From: Siphonobacter sp. BAB-5405
GTDB lineage: Bacteria > Bacteroidota > Bacteroidia > Cytophagales > Spirosomataceae
Length of the DNA: 64,000 bases
Assembly (NCBI RefSeq): GCF_002872335.1
Contig: NZ_NJAG01000016.1
Coordinates: 62,001-126,000, forward strand
Reading direction: 5' to 3'
Each line of letters starts with the position of its first letter. Positions within the stretch are counted from its first letter, which is position 1. The notes below the pieces were generated by a model. It was given only the letters and a program-made list of their open reading frames with translations, was not told the DNA's origin and did no database searches. Position numbers and translations under genes: made by a program. Positions 7,833 to 18,310 of this stretch are shown piece by piece.

Positions 7833-9122
7833 ATGTCACCTCAGGAAATACAATCCATAAAATCGCGGTTTGGCATCATTGGTAATTCATCAGCACTGAA
7901 TTACGCCATCCAGATCGCAGCCCAGGTCGCTCCTACCGATCTGACGGTACTCATTACCGGAGAAAGCGGAAGCGGGAAAGAGTCGTTTTCCAAGATTATC
8001 CATCAATTATCGACCCGTAAGCACGGGCAGTTTATTGCCATCAACTGCGGAGCCATTCCCGAGGGAACCATTGATTCCGAGTTGTTCGGGCACGAGAAAG
8101 GAGCCTTTACCGGAGCCGTCGATGCTCGGAAGGGATATTTTGAAGTGACGGACGGCGGTACCATTTTTCTCGATGAAATCGCTGAAATGCCGTTGGGTAC
8201 GCAGGCCCGGCTCTTACGGGTACTCGAAAACAAGGAATTTATACGCGTCGGTTCTTCCAAAATCATGAAGACCGATGTTCGGGTCGTAGCCGCCACCAAC
8301 GTTAATCTGATGCAGGCGGTGGAGAAAGGCCGCTTCCGGGAAGATTTGTACTACCGTCTGAATACGGTGCCCATTTTCGTACCACCTCTGCGGGACCGGG
8401 GCGATGACGTACTCATGCTCTTTCGGAAATTTACGGCGGATTTCAGCGAACGCCAACGCATCCGCCCCGTACAGCTCACTGAAGATGCCCGGGAGGTACT
8501 GCTGAGTTACCGTTTTCCGGGAAATATTCGTCAGCTGAAAAATCTGGCTGAACAGGTTTCTATCTTGGAAGAAGAACGTACCATCAATGGTCGTTCGTTA
8601 CTCAAGTACATTCCGGATGCCCAGCGTTCGTCCCTACCGGACGTATTCCGGGACGGCCAGAGCCAGGATTTCAACGAACGGGAGTTACTCTACAAAGTAC
8701 TCTTCGATCTCAAACGCGACGTAACGGAACTGAAAAAGCTGTTCGTGGAAATGGCTCAGAATGGTGCGGGCGACGGTGAAATTCTGCGGCAACACGCCAA
8801 TCTGTTTCAGGGCGTGACCGACGAACCCGTTAATTTTAGTGAAAATCATACGCCGACCCGGTATCTGCCCGTTTCGACTACGGCTACGCCGCCCGCAACA
8901 CCCAATGTCTTTTCGCTGGATCCGTCCAACGATTCCAGCTTTGTGGATGTGACGGACGAGTCGGAAGATGAATCGCTTTCGCTCGAAAAGAAAGAGAAAG
9001 AGATGATTATCAAAGCCCTGCGTAAGAACGGCAATAAACGTAAAAATGCGGCTCAGGCCCTCGGCATCTCCGAACGGACGCTGTACCGGAAAATCAAACA
9101 GTATGAGATTGACGAAGAGTAG
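7833..9122 (+). CDS. Sigma-54-dependent activator lacking a receiver domain
   Basis: 429-residue AAA+ enhancer-binding protein. The AAA+ domain starts almost at the N-terminus: Walker A GESGSGKE at 43-50, sigma-54-contacting loop GAFTGA at 90-95, Walker B GGTIFLDEI at 108-116, then the arginine-rich sensor region. A 120-residue acidic, Ser/Pro-rich linker leads to a Fis-type helix-turn-helix (about 388-427; KNAAQALGISERTLYRKI). There is no N-terminal receiver, PAS or GAF domain, so control must come from expression, the linker or a partner. It opens sigma-54 promoters by ATP hydrolysis. Its 3' end overlaps the lptE start by 20 bp, which implies translational coupling with an envelope gene. 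Confidence 0.93.
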   Translation: MSPQEIQSIKSRFGIIGNSSALNYAIQIAAQVAPTDLTVLITGESGSGKESFSKIIHQLSTRKHGQFIAINCGAIPEGTIDSELFGHEKGAFTGAVDARKGYFEVTDGGTIFLDEIAEMPLGTQARLLRVLENKEFIRVGSSKIMKTDVRVVAATNVNLMQAVEKGRFREDLYYRLNTVPIFVPPLRDRGDDVLMLFRKFTADFSERQRIRPVQLTEDAREVLLSYRFPGNIRQLKNLAEQVSILEEERTINGRSLLKYIPDAQRSSLPDVFRDGQSQDFNERELLYKVLFDLKRDVTELKKLFVEMAQNGAGDGEILRQHANLFQGVTDEPVNFSENHTPTRYLPVSTTATPPATPNVFSLDPSNDSSFVDVTDESEDESLSLEKKEKEMIIKALRKNGNKRKNAAQALGISERTLYRKIKQYEIDEE

Positions 9123-9657
9123 TCCTTTCCCCGGCAACAAAACCCTACGCCGCACCTTATTACTGCTCCTGATTCTGCTACCGGGCGTTCTGTTGAACGG
9201 TTGCGGTCCCTATTCCTTTTCGCCGGGCGGGAAATTGTCAGCGGATCTAAAGACCATTACGATTAACAACTTCGTCATGAATGCGGCGGGTGGACCGGCT
9301 ACCCTGCCCAACACCTTTACCGAACAGCTTAAAGAGTATTTCCAGCGAAATACCCGTCTACAACTTAAACCGGGCGGCGATGGTGACTTGTTAATCGAAG
9401 GAGCCATTACGGGTTACGACGTGACGCCGCAGGCTCCTACGGCTCAGGATAAGGCGGGTTTGAACCGACTAACCATCACCGTTACGGTTCGGTTTGTGAA
9501 TACCAAAGATGAATCGGCGAGTTTTGAACAACCCTTCTCATTTTTCCGGGATTTCCCGCAAACCCAAACCCTGAATCAGGTCGAAGGACAGCTCATTCCG
9601 CCCATTCTGGAGCAGATCATTCTGGACATTTTTAACAAAACAGCGGGCGACTGGTAA
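9103..9657 (+). CDS. lptE: LptE-family LPS-assembly lipoprotein
   Basis: 184 residues from ATG 9103, which overlaps the stop of the sigma-54 activator gene. The start is chosen because it puts a basic stretch and hydrophobic core (TLLLLLILLPGVLL) ahead of the lipobox N-G-C. After the Cys comes GPYSFSPGG and a small alpha/beta domain of the LptE type found in Bacteroidota. LptE plugs the LptD barrel that inserts lipopolysaccharide into the outer membrane; lptD is not in the window. Position before the TPR gene and secG supports an envelope-biogenesis run. Confidence 0.87.
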   Translation: MRLTKSSPFPGNKTLRRTLLLLLILLPGVLLNGCGPYSFSPGGKLSADLKTITINNFVMNAAGGPATLPNTFTEQLKEYFQRNTRLQLKPGGDGDLLIEGAITGYDVTPQAPTAQDKAGLNRLTITVTVRFVNTKDESASFEQPFSFFRDFPQTQTLNQVEGQLIPPILEQIILDIFNKTAGDW

Positions 9658-9883
9658 TATTTTTCTAAAAAACCCAAGAAAATTTCTACGAACCCTTCCC
9701 TACTCAAGGGATTCATTTGTAAGAACCTGCTGCGGTTTTATTCAACGATTACTTTAGACATCTCTTACCAGTGAAAAGCAGGAACTATTGATTCCGGAGC
9801 AGGAAATTCTGTATCTTAGAATCTACATTTTAAAGTTTCCCCTGGCCATTTTGGCTAGACGGACCTCCTCCACTGGGCACCTT

Positions 9884-10612
9884 ATGCAACGCGATATTTT
9901 TTCTTATCTTGTTACCAATCCAACCGATCTTTCATCGGATGATGTGGCTTATCTCAAAGAATTGGTAGAACATTACCCTTTTTGTCAAACCGGGCACGTA
10001 CTGCTGGCAAAAGGTTATACCGATCAGGCCGATCATACGGATGCCCCAGCGGCTTTACGCAAAGCGGCTGCCTATTCGCTGAGCCGCAACGCCCTGCGTA
10101 AATTCATTGGAGGAGAATTTCCGGCAGCAACTACTCCCACCGAAGAACAACGCCTACCGTTTACGCGTCGCCATCCCCGGGAAGTAGAGGAAATCACAAC
10201 GCAGCCCGTTCCGGTTTTCGAAACCATCAATCCGGTACACGCCCTACGAGGCCTGGATTATTCGGAAGTACTGCTCAAAAAATCGGAAGAAAAAGCTGAA
10301 AAAGAGAAGTTTGAAACGCCCGCGTACGATCAGTTAGCTATCATTGATCGCTTCATTCAAGCCGAACCCCGGATCGGTCCATTCCGGGCTAAACCCGGTC
10401 CAAGCGACGAAGAACCCGTGGATCTGGCTTATAAACAACAAGTCTCCAGCAGCACGCCTTTAACGGAAGCGTATGCCAAAGTACTGGCCCGGCAGGGAAA
10501 AACGGAGAAGGCCATTGAAATCTACGAAAAGCTACAGTTGAAGTTTCCAGAAAAAAAGGCGTACTTTGCAATCAAAATCGAGGAACTGAGAAGTCGACTT
10601 TCCTTGTTTTAA
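9884..10612 (+). CDS. Tetratricopeptide-repeat protein
   Basis: 242 residues from ATG 9884. The frame reaches back to 9788, but those 32 residues look unrelated and ATG 9884 begins the typical QRDIFSYLVTNP. The N-terminal half is helical (KELVEHYPFCQTGHVLLAKG), the middle is acidic, and the C-terminal 45 residues contain a clear TPR (AYAKVLARQGKTEKAIEIYEKL then FPEKKAYFAIKIEEL). No signal peptide is seen, so it is probably cytoplasmic. It sits between lptE and secG; whether it serves envelope assembly is only suggested by that position. Confidence 0.75.
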   Translation: MQRDIFSYLVTNPTDLSSDDVAYLKELVEHYPFCQTGHVLLAKGYTDQADHTDAPAALRKAAAYSLSRNALRKFIGGEFPAATTPTEEQRLPFTRRHPREVEEITTQPVPVFETINPVHALRGLDYSEVLLKKSEEKAEKEKFETPAYDQLAIIDRFIQAEPRIGPFRAKPGPSDEEPVDLAYKQQVSSSTPLTEAYAKVLARQGKTEKAIEIYEKLQLKFPEKKAYFAIKIEELRSRLSLF

Positions 10613-10649
10613 ACGTGCACACCATTTCTCCTTTTTATAAAAGAACCCA

Positions 10650-11015
10650 ATGTTTACTACGTTAATTATCCTCTCCATCATTGTGGCTGCCTTATTAGTC
10701 CTGGTGGTATTGATTCAAAACCCTAAAGGCGGTGGACTTTCACAGTTTACCGGAGCCGGTTCCCAACAACTCTTTGGCGTGAAAAAAACGGGTGATCTGC
10801 TCGAACAACTCACCTGGGGTTTTGGCGGAGCCATTGCCGTATTTGCTCTGGTTTCTGTATTCTTCCTGACGGGTCAGACTGCCGGTGATGGAATGGATGA
10901 TGGTTTAGGTACGGCAGCTCCAGCGGTAACGGTTCCTGCTCCGCGTCCGGCAACGCCCGCTCCTACGACTCCTGCACAACCGGCTCCCGCTCAACCGGCA
11001 CAGCCTCAGAAATAA
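10650..11015 (+). CDS. secG: Preprotein translocase subunit SecG
   Basis: 121-residue small component of the SecYEG channel. Two transmembrane helices (about 3-22 and 55-74) flank the conserved cytoplasmic loop LIQNPKGGGLSQFTG, the hallmark of SecG. A Pro/Ala/Thr-rich tail of about 40 residues (repeats of PAQPA, PAPTTP) extends past the usual length and is likely unstructured. The start codon lies 37 bp after the TPR gene, and a strong terminator follows, so it ends the run. Confidence 0.94.
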   Translation: MFTTLIILSIIVAALLVLVVLIQNPKGGGLSQFTGAGSQQLFGVKKTGDLLEQLTWGFGGAIAVFALVSVFFLTGQTAGDGMDDGLGTAAPAVTVPAPRPATPAPTTPAQPAPAQPAQPQK

Positions 11016-11030
11016 GAAATTCAGGTATAG

Positions 11031-11070
11031 AAAAACCCTCCGAACTTTCGCTCGGAGGGTTTTTCATTTT
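11031..11070 (+). terminator. Rho-independent terminator after secG
   Basis: AAAAACCCTCCGA, loop, CTCGGAGGGTTTTT with a T-run on the + strand and an A-run on the other side, so it may also stop transcripts of the convergent gene at 11110. Confidence 0.88.
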
Positions 11071-11109
11071 TACAGCGTATGACCTAAGCCGGACCTGGAT
11101 TTGATCGAA

Positions 11110-11820
11110 TCAATCTTCTACGGCCTGAGCCACTTTTTGCCGGGCTATGGGAAGCAACGTTTCGTCCATGGGATAGCCCAGGGTACTTTCTACCAGATAC
11201 GAGGCCGGATTGGGCAGATCCTTATTCTTTCGAACCAGTTCCATCTTGATACTTTCGAACGTCGTGGTGTAACTCTTGTTACGCGAATCGATCAGGTGAG
11301 TTTCGACCCGTCGGCTCGGCGGGGCTGTACTTTCGAACAACTGCACTTTGTACTGATAAATCCGTAGCTCACGGTTGATGTTCTCATACATAAACAAATA
11401 GCCTTCTTTTCGGAAAAGTGGCATAATGCCAATCGGAGCGATAGACAGGGCCTGGGTGACGTGCTGAAAGAGCGTTTTCCCAGTACTCAGCGTATGTTCG
11501 AGCCGGGGTATGGCGTAGCTTAAAATTTCATCTACTTCCTCCAGCGGTTGTAAGGCTTCGAATTCACTGGTGTACTTGAGTTGCCATTTTTCGCGGTCAA
11601 TGCCGACTAATTTGCGGCGAATACGGTCTGACCACTGGCTTTGCTGTTGCTGTAACGCCAGACTTTCCTGGTAATGAAGCTGTAAATCTGACAGTTCAGG
11701 GAAGAGTTTTTTTTCCTGAAAATGTTCATTGACATGTTTCAGGTAGGCCAATAACTGGTATTTTTTGTACTCAAAATCCAGTAATCCGTCGGTAATCCAG
11801 GTTTTTTGCAACTTTTTCAT
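11110..11820 (-). CDS. Conserved uncharacterised cytoplasmic protein
   Basis: 236 residues, no named family recognised. It starts MKKLQKTWITDGLLDFEYKKYQLLAY and is helical through about residue 110 (Gln-rich QESLALQQQQSQW), followed by a more beta-rich C-terminal half (GYLFMYENINRELRIYQYKV, ETHLIDSRNKSYTT). There is no signal peptide or membrane segment. It is read toward secG and away from groES. The composition matches its neighbours and the frame is long and intact, so it is very probably a real gene of unknown role. Confidence 0.7.
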   Translation of the reverse strand: MKKLQKTWITDGLLDFEYKKYQLLAYLKHVNEHFQEKKLFPELSDLQLHYQESLALQQQQSQWSDRIRRKLVGIDREKWQLKYTSEFEALQPLEEVDEILSYAIPRLEHTLSTGKTLFQHVTQALSIAPIGIMPLFRKEGYLFMYENINRELRIYQYKVQLFESTAPPSRRVETHLIDSRNKSYTTTFESIKMELVRKNKDLPNPASYLVESTLGYPMDETLLPIARQKVAQAVED

Positions 11821-12056
11821 ACCCTCCTGGTTTATATTTTAATCCCCGAATCTATTCTTTTCCAATAAATCGCCAAATATTTTAACAGTAATTTCCTAAA
11901 GTAAAAGTCATTCATTTGGTTTGCCAGGCTTTTTGCAGCAATTGTCAGCAAGTTCGGTAAAATTGACAGACAAATTGGGCTGGCACAGGAATCGTAGTCA
12001 GGCTACCTAACCAGATGGTTAATCGAAAACGTTAACAAATCTATCTCATCACTAAC

Positions 12057-12353
12057 ATGTCAGTAAACGTCAAACCTTTGGCAGACCGCGTTCTGGTAGA
12101 ACCGGCTCCCGCAGAAGAAAAGACTGCGTTCGGAATTATCATTCCCGATACCGCCAAAGAAAAACCTCAACGCGGAGTAGTAGTGGCTGTTGGCCCAGGC
12201 AAAAAAGATGAACCCCTGACGGTTAAAGAAGGCGATACCGTACTATACGGTAAATACTCAGGTACGGAGATCTCTTCCGACGGAAAAGATTACCTCATCA
12301 TGCGGGAATCAGACATCCTGGCGGTACTTACTGAAGCAGCGGTTGTTGCTTAA
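12057..12353 (+). CDS. groES: Co-chaperonin GroES
   Basis: 98-residue Hsp10 that caps the GroEL ring. It shows the family start [12 protein letters not shown], the mobile loop around [19 protein letters not shown] that docks on GroEL, and [11 protein letters not shown] near the end. It lies 64 bp upstream of groEL. The 236-bp upstream spacer contains no CIRCE operator (TTAGCACTC-N9-GAGTGCTAA), so heat control is by another route. Confidence 0.98.
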   Translation: MSVNVKPLADRVLVEPAPAEEKTAFGIIIPDTAKEKPQRGVVVAVGPGKKDEPLTVKEGDTVLYGKYSGTEISSDGKDYLIMRESDILAVLTEAAVVA

Positions 12354-12405
12354 TTTCCTTTTACATCCCAACGTGAACCTTGATTCACACTTCAACACAT
12401 TATAA

Positions 12406-14043
<1,638 letters not shown>

Positions 14044-14060
14044 TTCATAGATCATTCTCT

Positions 14061-14096
14061 AAAAGCCTCTTCGATAACTCGGAGGGGCTTTTTTTA
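14061..14096 (+). terminator. Terminator after groEL
   Basis: AAAAGCCTCT pairs with AGGGGCTTTTTTT across a short loop, followed by T-rich sequence, 18 bp past the groEL stop. Confidence 0.85.
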
Positions 14097-14284
14097 TGGC
14101 TTTCGGGAACGAACGTTACCCTCTGCTATTACGGGCGATTAAGTCTCACTGACTGATGCAAGTTTCCAAACTTGTACCTAATAATTAGGCAGATTCTTAC
14201 CTGCTTTTATTGCTTAAACTAATCACCGAAATTGGAAACTGCCGGATGATGGTTACAGACTTTATAAACCTGTAGGTTCCTAAC

Positions 14285-14339
14285 TTCAAGGATATAGAAA
14301 AGGCTTCTCTACTTGAGAAGCCTTTTCTATATCCTTGAA
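14285..14339 (-). terminator. Perfect 25-bp inverted repeat downstream of the GH13 gene
   Basis: Left arm 14285-14309 and right arm 14315-14339 are exact reverse complements with a 5-nt loop. The repeat ends 5 bp before the stop codon of the leftward amylase-family gene, so it is most likely its terminator and may also back up groEL termination. Confidence 0.75.
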
Positions 14340-14344
14340 TGGCC

Positions 14345-16066
14345 TTAATTCAATCGGAACCACTGGAAACCGTAGCCATCCATAGCCAGCGAATACGAAC
14401 CCTCGGCAACGGGTTTAACCGTTTTTTCATTGAGTAAGTCCCGCAAAGACTTGCCTTTCCATTCGGCCATTCGCAGTTGAATGTTCTGTTTTTCCTTACT
14501 GAAATTATGGGCCACCACGATTGATTTATCTTTCCACTTGTACTGCATCACCAATACCGTAGACGTTGTAGCGGGCAGAATGGTCCATTCGCCCCAGCCA
14601 ATCTCCGGACATTCGCTACGAATTTTGATGAACTTCTTGATGGTATTCAGCAGTGATTTCTGGTCTTTCTCCTGGGTCGCTACGTTCACTTTCTGATACG
14701 CATAGTCCCCCTGACTAATGACGGGATGAAAGGTTTTGGCTGCCGTAGAGAAGCCCGCGTTTTTCTGCGTATTCCACTGCATGGGCGTGCGTACCGAGTT
14801 GCGTTCTTTCAGGCTCAGGTCATCCCCCATACCAATCTCTTCCCCGTAGCGTAAACTTGGCGTACCCGGCAAGGCAAACAATAAACTGTAAGCCAGATCA
14901 ATCTGCTTCCGGTTACCCAGCATCGGAGCCAGCCGGCGACGGATACCCCGGTCGTACAAACGCATGTTTTCTTTCGGGCCGAATTTTGAATACACTTCTT
15001 CCCGAGCTTCGTTGCTCAGTCGGCCCAGGTCAATTTCATCGTGATTCCGTAGAAACCAGGCCCATTGATTGGCGGGTGAGTGATCGCGGGTTTCGATCAG
15101 GGCTTTTTTGAACGTTTCGATATTTTCGGAAGCCAGGGCCGAGAATAGGTACTGATTTCCGTAGAAGTTGAACATCATTTGAATCCCTTCGCCGTATTTA
15201 CCGAGAAATTTGTCCGTCTCCTTCGGATCGACGTTAGCCTCTCCCAGTACTGCAGCATCGGCTTTGTGCCATTGGATGAATTGCCGCAAACCATAGAGCA
15301 GATCAAATTGCAACATGGGATTTTTCATGCCGCTCTGAGGGATTTCCATGTAAAAAGGCACCGCATCCAATCGGAATCCGGAAATGCCGAAGTCCAGCCA
15401 GTGTTTGACAATTTTGCGAATCTCTACTTCGACGTCCGGATTCTGAGCATTCAGATCGGGTTGAAAATCGTAAAAACGGTGGAAATAGTACTCCTGAGCC
15501 AGTGAATCGTAGGTCCAGGTTTCCTTTTGTACGCCGGGAAATACCATGCCCTCGTCGGCATCCTTTGGCCGCTCCTTACTCCAGACATACCAGGAGCGAT
15601 ACGGTGAATTTTTGTCCTTCCGGGCCGCTTGATACCAGGGGTGTTGATTGGACGTATGGTTAATCACCAGATCAATAATCACCCGCATCTCCCGCTTGTT
15701 ACATTCCTCGATCAATTGCTTGAAATCAGCTTCGGTTCCGACGCGGGGATCGATCTTATAAAAATCCGCTACATCATATCCATCGTCCTCCAAGGGAGAC
15801 GGATGAAAGGGCGATAGCCAGATTACCGTTATGCCGAGGTCTTTCAGGTAATCCAGTTGCTGAATCAAACCTTTGAAATCGCCCATGCCATCCCCGTCGG
15901 AATCTTTGAAGACTTTTACGTCGAGGTTATAGATCAGGGCCCGCTTGTACCAGATTTCTTCGACAAAATCCGTCGGAATGGGTGCTGGTGGGGCGGTAGG
16001 TGCTTCGGTCTGGGCGAAAGAGAGCTGGGTACTTAGGCAAGCTAGAAAAATAAGCCATTTCTTCAT
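14345..16066 (-). CDS. Secreted GH13 alpha-amylase-family enzyme (trehalose-synthase-like)
   Basis: 573 residues with a Sec signal peptide (about 1-19, ending SFAQ), so periplasmic or exported. The GH13 (beta/alpha)8 barrel carries the catalytic set: nucleophile Asp234 (GFRLDAV), acid/base Glu276 (VLGEANV) and stabiliser Asp343 (RNHDE). The opening WYKRALIYNLDVKVFKDSDGDG and FKGLIQQLDYL is typical of trehalose synthase/maltosyl enzymes (GH13_16 and relatives) rather than classical amylases. A C-terminal beta domain follows. A signal peptide on this subtype is uncommon for the cytoplasmic trehalose synthases, so substrate is uncertain: maltose, maltodextrin or trehalose conversion. Confidence 0.87.
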   Translation of the reverse strand: MKKWLIFLACLSTQLSFAQTEAPTAPPAPIPTDFVEEIWYKRALIYNLDVKVFKDSDGDGMGDFKGLIQQLDYLKDLGITVIWLSPFHPSPLEDDGYDVADFYKIDPRVGTEADFKQLIEECNKREMRVIIDLVINHTSNQHPWYQAARKDKNSPYRSWYVWSKERPKDADEGMVFPGVQKETWTYDSLAQEYYFHRFYDFQPDLNAQNPDVEVEIRKIVKHWLDFGISGFRLDAVPFYMEIPQSGMKNPMLQFDLLYGLRQFIQWHKADAAVLGEANVDPKETDKFLGKYGEGIQMMFNFYGNQYLFSALASENIETFKKALIETRDHSPANQWAWFLRNHDEIDLGRLSNEAREEVYSKFGPKENMRLYDRGIRRRLAPMLGNRKQIDLAYSLLFALPGTPSLRYGEEIGMGDDLSLKERNSVRTPMQWNTQKNAGFSTAAKTFHPVISQGDYAYQKVNVATQEKDQKSLLNTIKKFIKIRSECPEIGWGEWTILPATTSTVLVMQYKWKDKSIVVAHNFSKEKQNIQLRMAEWKGKSLRDLLNEKTVKPVAEGSYSLAMDGYGFQWFRLN

Positions 16067-16234
16067 ACAGCGGTGTAAATAGGGTTGATTATACGTTATG
16101 GTTTTCTACTTAAAAAAATGATACGAAGCAGTTTTTTGCCCGTAAGTCTCCCCAAGTCTTGAAAATGAATGCTTTGGTCGTAATCTGGACGAGGGCATTT
16201 GGCAGAACTTTGGGGTTTCCTTTTCTTTGATTAC

Positions 16235-17971
16235 ATGAAACGTTTTTTCCTCCTGCTGACCATCGCACTACGTATGCAAGCCGCTTTTGCACAAGATCTG
16301 GAAACGATTTTTGAACGAACCAAGGGAGCCGAAACCCCTACCTACGAGCAGGGAATGGCCTATTTCCGGCAACTGGATCAGCAATTTCCGCAGGTACAGA
16401 TGCGTACGATGGGCGTGACCGACGCGGGCGAGCCGCTGCATTTACTGGTGATTTCGAAGGATAGAAACTTTGATCTCGCCCAGCAGCGAAAGAAAGGGAA
16501 GGCCATTTTTCTCATTGATAACGCCATTCATCCCGGCGAACCCGACGGCGTAGATGCCTGTCAAATGCTTTTGCGAAACCTGCTCACGGGCAAAGACGGA
16601 CTCAAACTGCCCGACAATGTCGTGCTCTGCGTGATTCCTTTTTACAACATTGACGGAGCCCTGAACCGTAATTCGACCAGTCGGGCGAATCAAAATGGCC
16701 CAAATTCCTACGGTTTCCGGGCGAATGGACAGAATTATGACCTCAACCGCGATTTTGTAAAAGCCGACAGCCGCAATGCGATGGCTTTTGCTGAAATTTT
16801 TCATCTCGTTGATCCTGACGTTTTTGTGGATACACACGTGAGCAACGGAGCCGATTACCAGCACGTGATGACGCTCATCGCTACGCAGCACAGCAAACTG
16901 GGCGGTGGATTGGGGCCGTTCCTGCACACGAAAATGGAGCCCTATCTGTACGAGCAGATGAAAGCCAAAGGCTATCCGATGACCCCCTACGTGACCAACT
17001 TTGGGCCGAATGTGACGAAGGAAGGCTTCAGCGGTTTCATTGACTATCCCCGATACTCCACGGGTTTTGCGGCGATGTTCCAGACGCTCGGCTTCATGCC
17101 CGAAACGCACATGCTGAAGTCGTACGAGCAACGCGTGAAATCGACCTATGCATTATTAAAAATCTATCTGGAATTTACGGTAACGAACACTCAGGAAATT
17201 ATGCGTTTGCGAAAGGCCGACCGGGAGGCCGTTCGAACGCAGCAGGAGTTTCCACTGGCCTGGAAGAAAGACGAAAGTCGCTCCCGGCCCATTGAATTTC
17301 TGGGTTATGAACACGGATACAAACCTAGTGACGTATCCGGGCAACCGCGATTGTACTACGACCGCAGCAAGCCGTTTCAGATGAGCGTTCCGTATTATGA
17401 CTACTTCGTGCCGACGCTGAGCGTGAAGAAACCAAAAGCGTATCTCATTCCGCAGGCCTGGTGGCCCGTGATCGAACGGCTGAAAGCGAACCACGTAACG
17501 ATGAAGCGGCTCGACCAGGACACCACGCTGAGCGTAGAAGCGTACCGGATTGAATCGTACCAGACGTCACCCCGCCCCTACGAAGGGCATTACCCGCATT
17601 CGGACGTGAAGGTGAGCACGCATACGCAGTCGATCCATTTCCGCAAAGGCGATTATTACGTGGCATGCAATCAGGACAAGAACCGCTATCTGGTGGAGAC
17701 GCTGGAACCAACGAGTCCGGAAGGTTTTTTTGCCTGGAATTTCTTCGATTCCATCTTACAGCAAAAGGAAGGATTTTCGGATTACGTATTCGAAGATCTG
17801 GCGGCTGAATTTTTGAAAAGTCACCCGGAAGCCCGGCAAAAGCTGGAGGAAAAGCGGGCTCAGGATCCCGCTTTTGCTAAGAATGGTCGGGCTCAACTGG
17901 AGTTTGTGCACAAGCTTTCACCGTACTATGAGCCGGAGCATATGCGGTATCCGGTGTTTCGGGTTTTGTAG
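16235..17971 (+). CDS. Secreted M14-family zinc carboxypeptidase
   Basis: 578 residues from ATG 16235, which begins a signal peptide (MKRFFLLLTIALRMQAAFA); the open frame to 16199 adds 12 unrelated residues. Zinc ligands HxxE are His99 and Glu102 (IHPGEPDG), and the third His is His201 (DTHVSNG). The substrate-site Asn-Arg pair is in NYDLNRDF and the catalytic-Glu region in FMPETHM. Past about residue 350 there is a long C-terminal region of the type seen in Bacteroidota M14 proteins. It probably trims peptides in the periplasm or outside the cell. It is divergent from the GH13 gene. Confidence 0.9.
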   Translation: MKRFFLLLTIALRMQAAFAQDLETIFERTKGAETPTYEQGMAYFRQLDQQFPQVQMRTMGVTDAGEPLHLLVISKDRNFDLAQQRKKGKAIFLIDNAIHPGEPDGVDACQMLLRNLLTGKDGLKLPDNVVLCVIPFYNIDGALNRNSTSRANQNGPNSYGFRANGQNYDLNRDFVKADSRNAMAFAEIFHLVDPDVFVDTHVSNGADYQHVMTLIATQHSKLGGGLGPFLHTKMEPYLYEQMKAKGYPMTPYVTNFGPNVTKEGFSGFIDYPRYSTGFAAMFQTLGFMPETHMLKSYEQRVKSTYALLKIYLEFTVTNTQEIMRLRKADREAVRTQQEFPLAWKKDESRSRPIEFLGYEHGYKPSDVSGQPRLYYDRSKPFQMSVPYYDYFVPTLSVKKPKAYLIPQAWWPVIERLKANHVTMKRLDQDTTLSVEAYRIESYQTSPRPYEGHYPHSDVKVSTHTQSIHFRKGDYYVACNQDKNRYLVETLEPTSPEGFFAWNFFDSILQQKEGFSDYVFEDLAAEFLKSHPEARQKLEEKRAQDPAFAKNGRAQLEFVHKLSPYYEPEHMRYPVFRVL

Positions 17972-18310
17972 AATAGTTGTTGGTTGTAAGTTGCTGGTAA
18001 GATTTGCTTCCTTATCTGTACCTGTTGTAGGGCTTAGTAAGGGTGAATCAGGCTTCGTTTATTGCATCGGGGGCTTCTTCTGAACAGGCGAATGGGTAAG
18101 CTCCAGATCAGTCAGCCATCCATAACATACAGCGTTTACACGAAGGTAGCGTTTTGAGAGTAAACATAACTAACGCAATACACTGCCCTGAAAATCAAAC
18201 TTTCTATCATTAAAACAGCCGGACGAAAACGTCCGGTTTTGTTTTTTTCAGGTCGCTCGCACGAAATTTGTGCAAGTTTTGCAAATCTTTTCACGTATTC
18301 CTTACCGCCT
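17972..18310. other. Intergenic spacer: heptad run and hairpin only
   Basis: Directly after the peptidase stop are four units of a 7-bp pattern (17974-18001: TAGTTGT TGGTTGT AAGTTGC TGGTAAG), the reverse-strand form of the AACAACC-type heptads seen elsewhere. A terminator hairpin lies at 18219-18249. I see no gene or RNA in the rest. Confidence 0.5.
18219..18249 (+). terminator. Hairpin with T-run
   Basis: CCGGACG-aaaa-CGTCCGG followed by TTTTGTTTTTTT. It sits 62 bp before the next start, so it probably ends transcripts from the peptidase side. Confidence 0.7.

Noticed and set aside
11981-11995. Sigma-54-like TGGCAC upstream of groES
   Set aside because: The -12 GC is missing (TGGCACaggaaTCGT), so it does not fit the GG-N10-GC rule.
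11821-12056. CIRCE element or heat-shock sigma box upstream of groES
   Set aside because: No TTAGCACTC/GAGTGCTAA pair. Weak inverted words such as AATTGTC/GACAAATT around 11940-11975 are not convincing.
16442-17131. 229-codon minus-strand ORF in the M14 gene
   Set aside because: Shadow of the real peptidase, whose zinc motifs are intact on the other strand.
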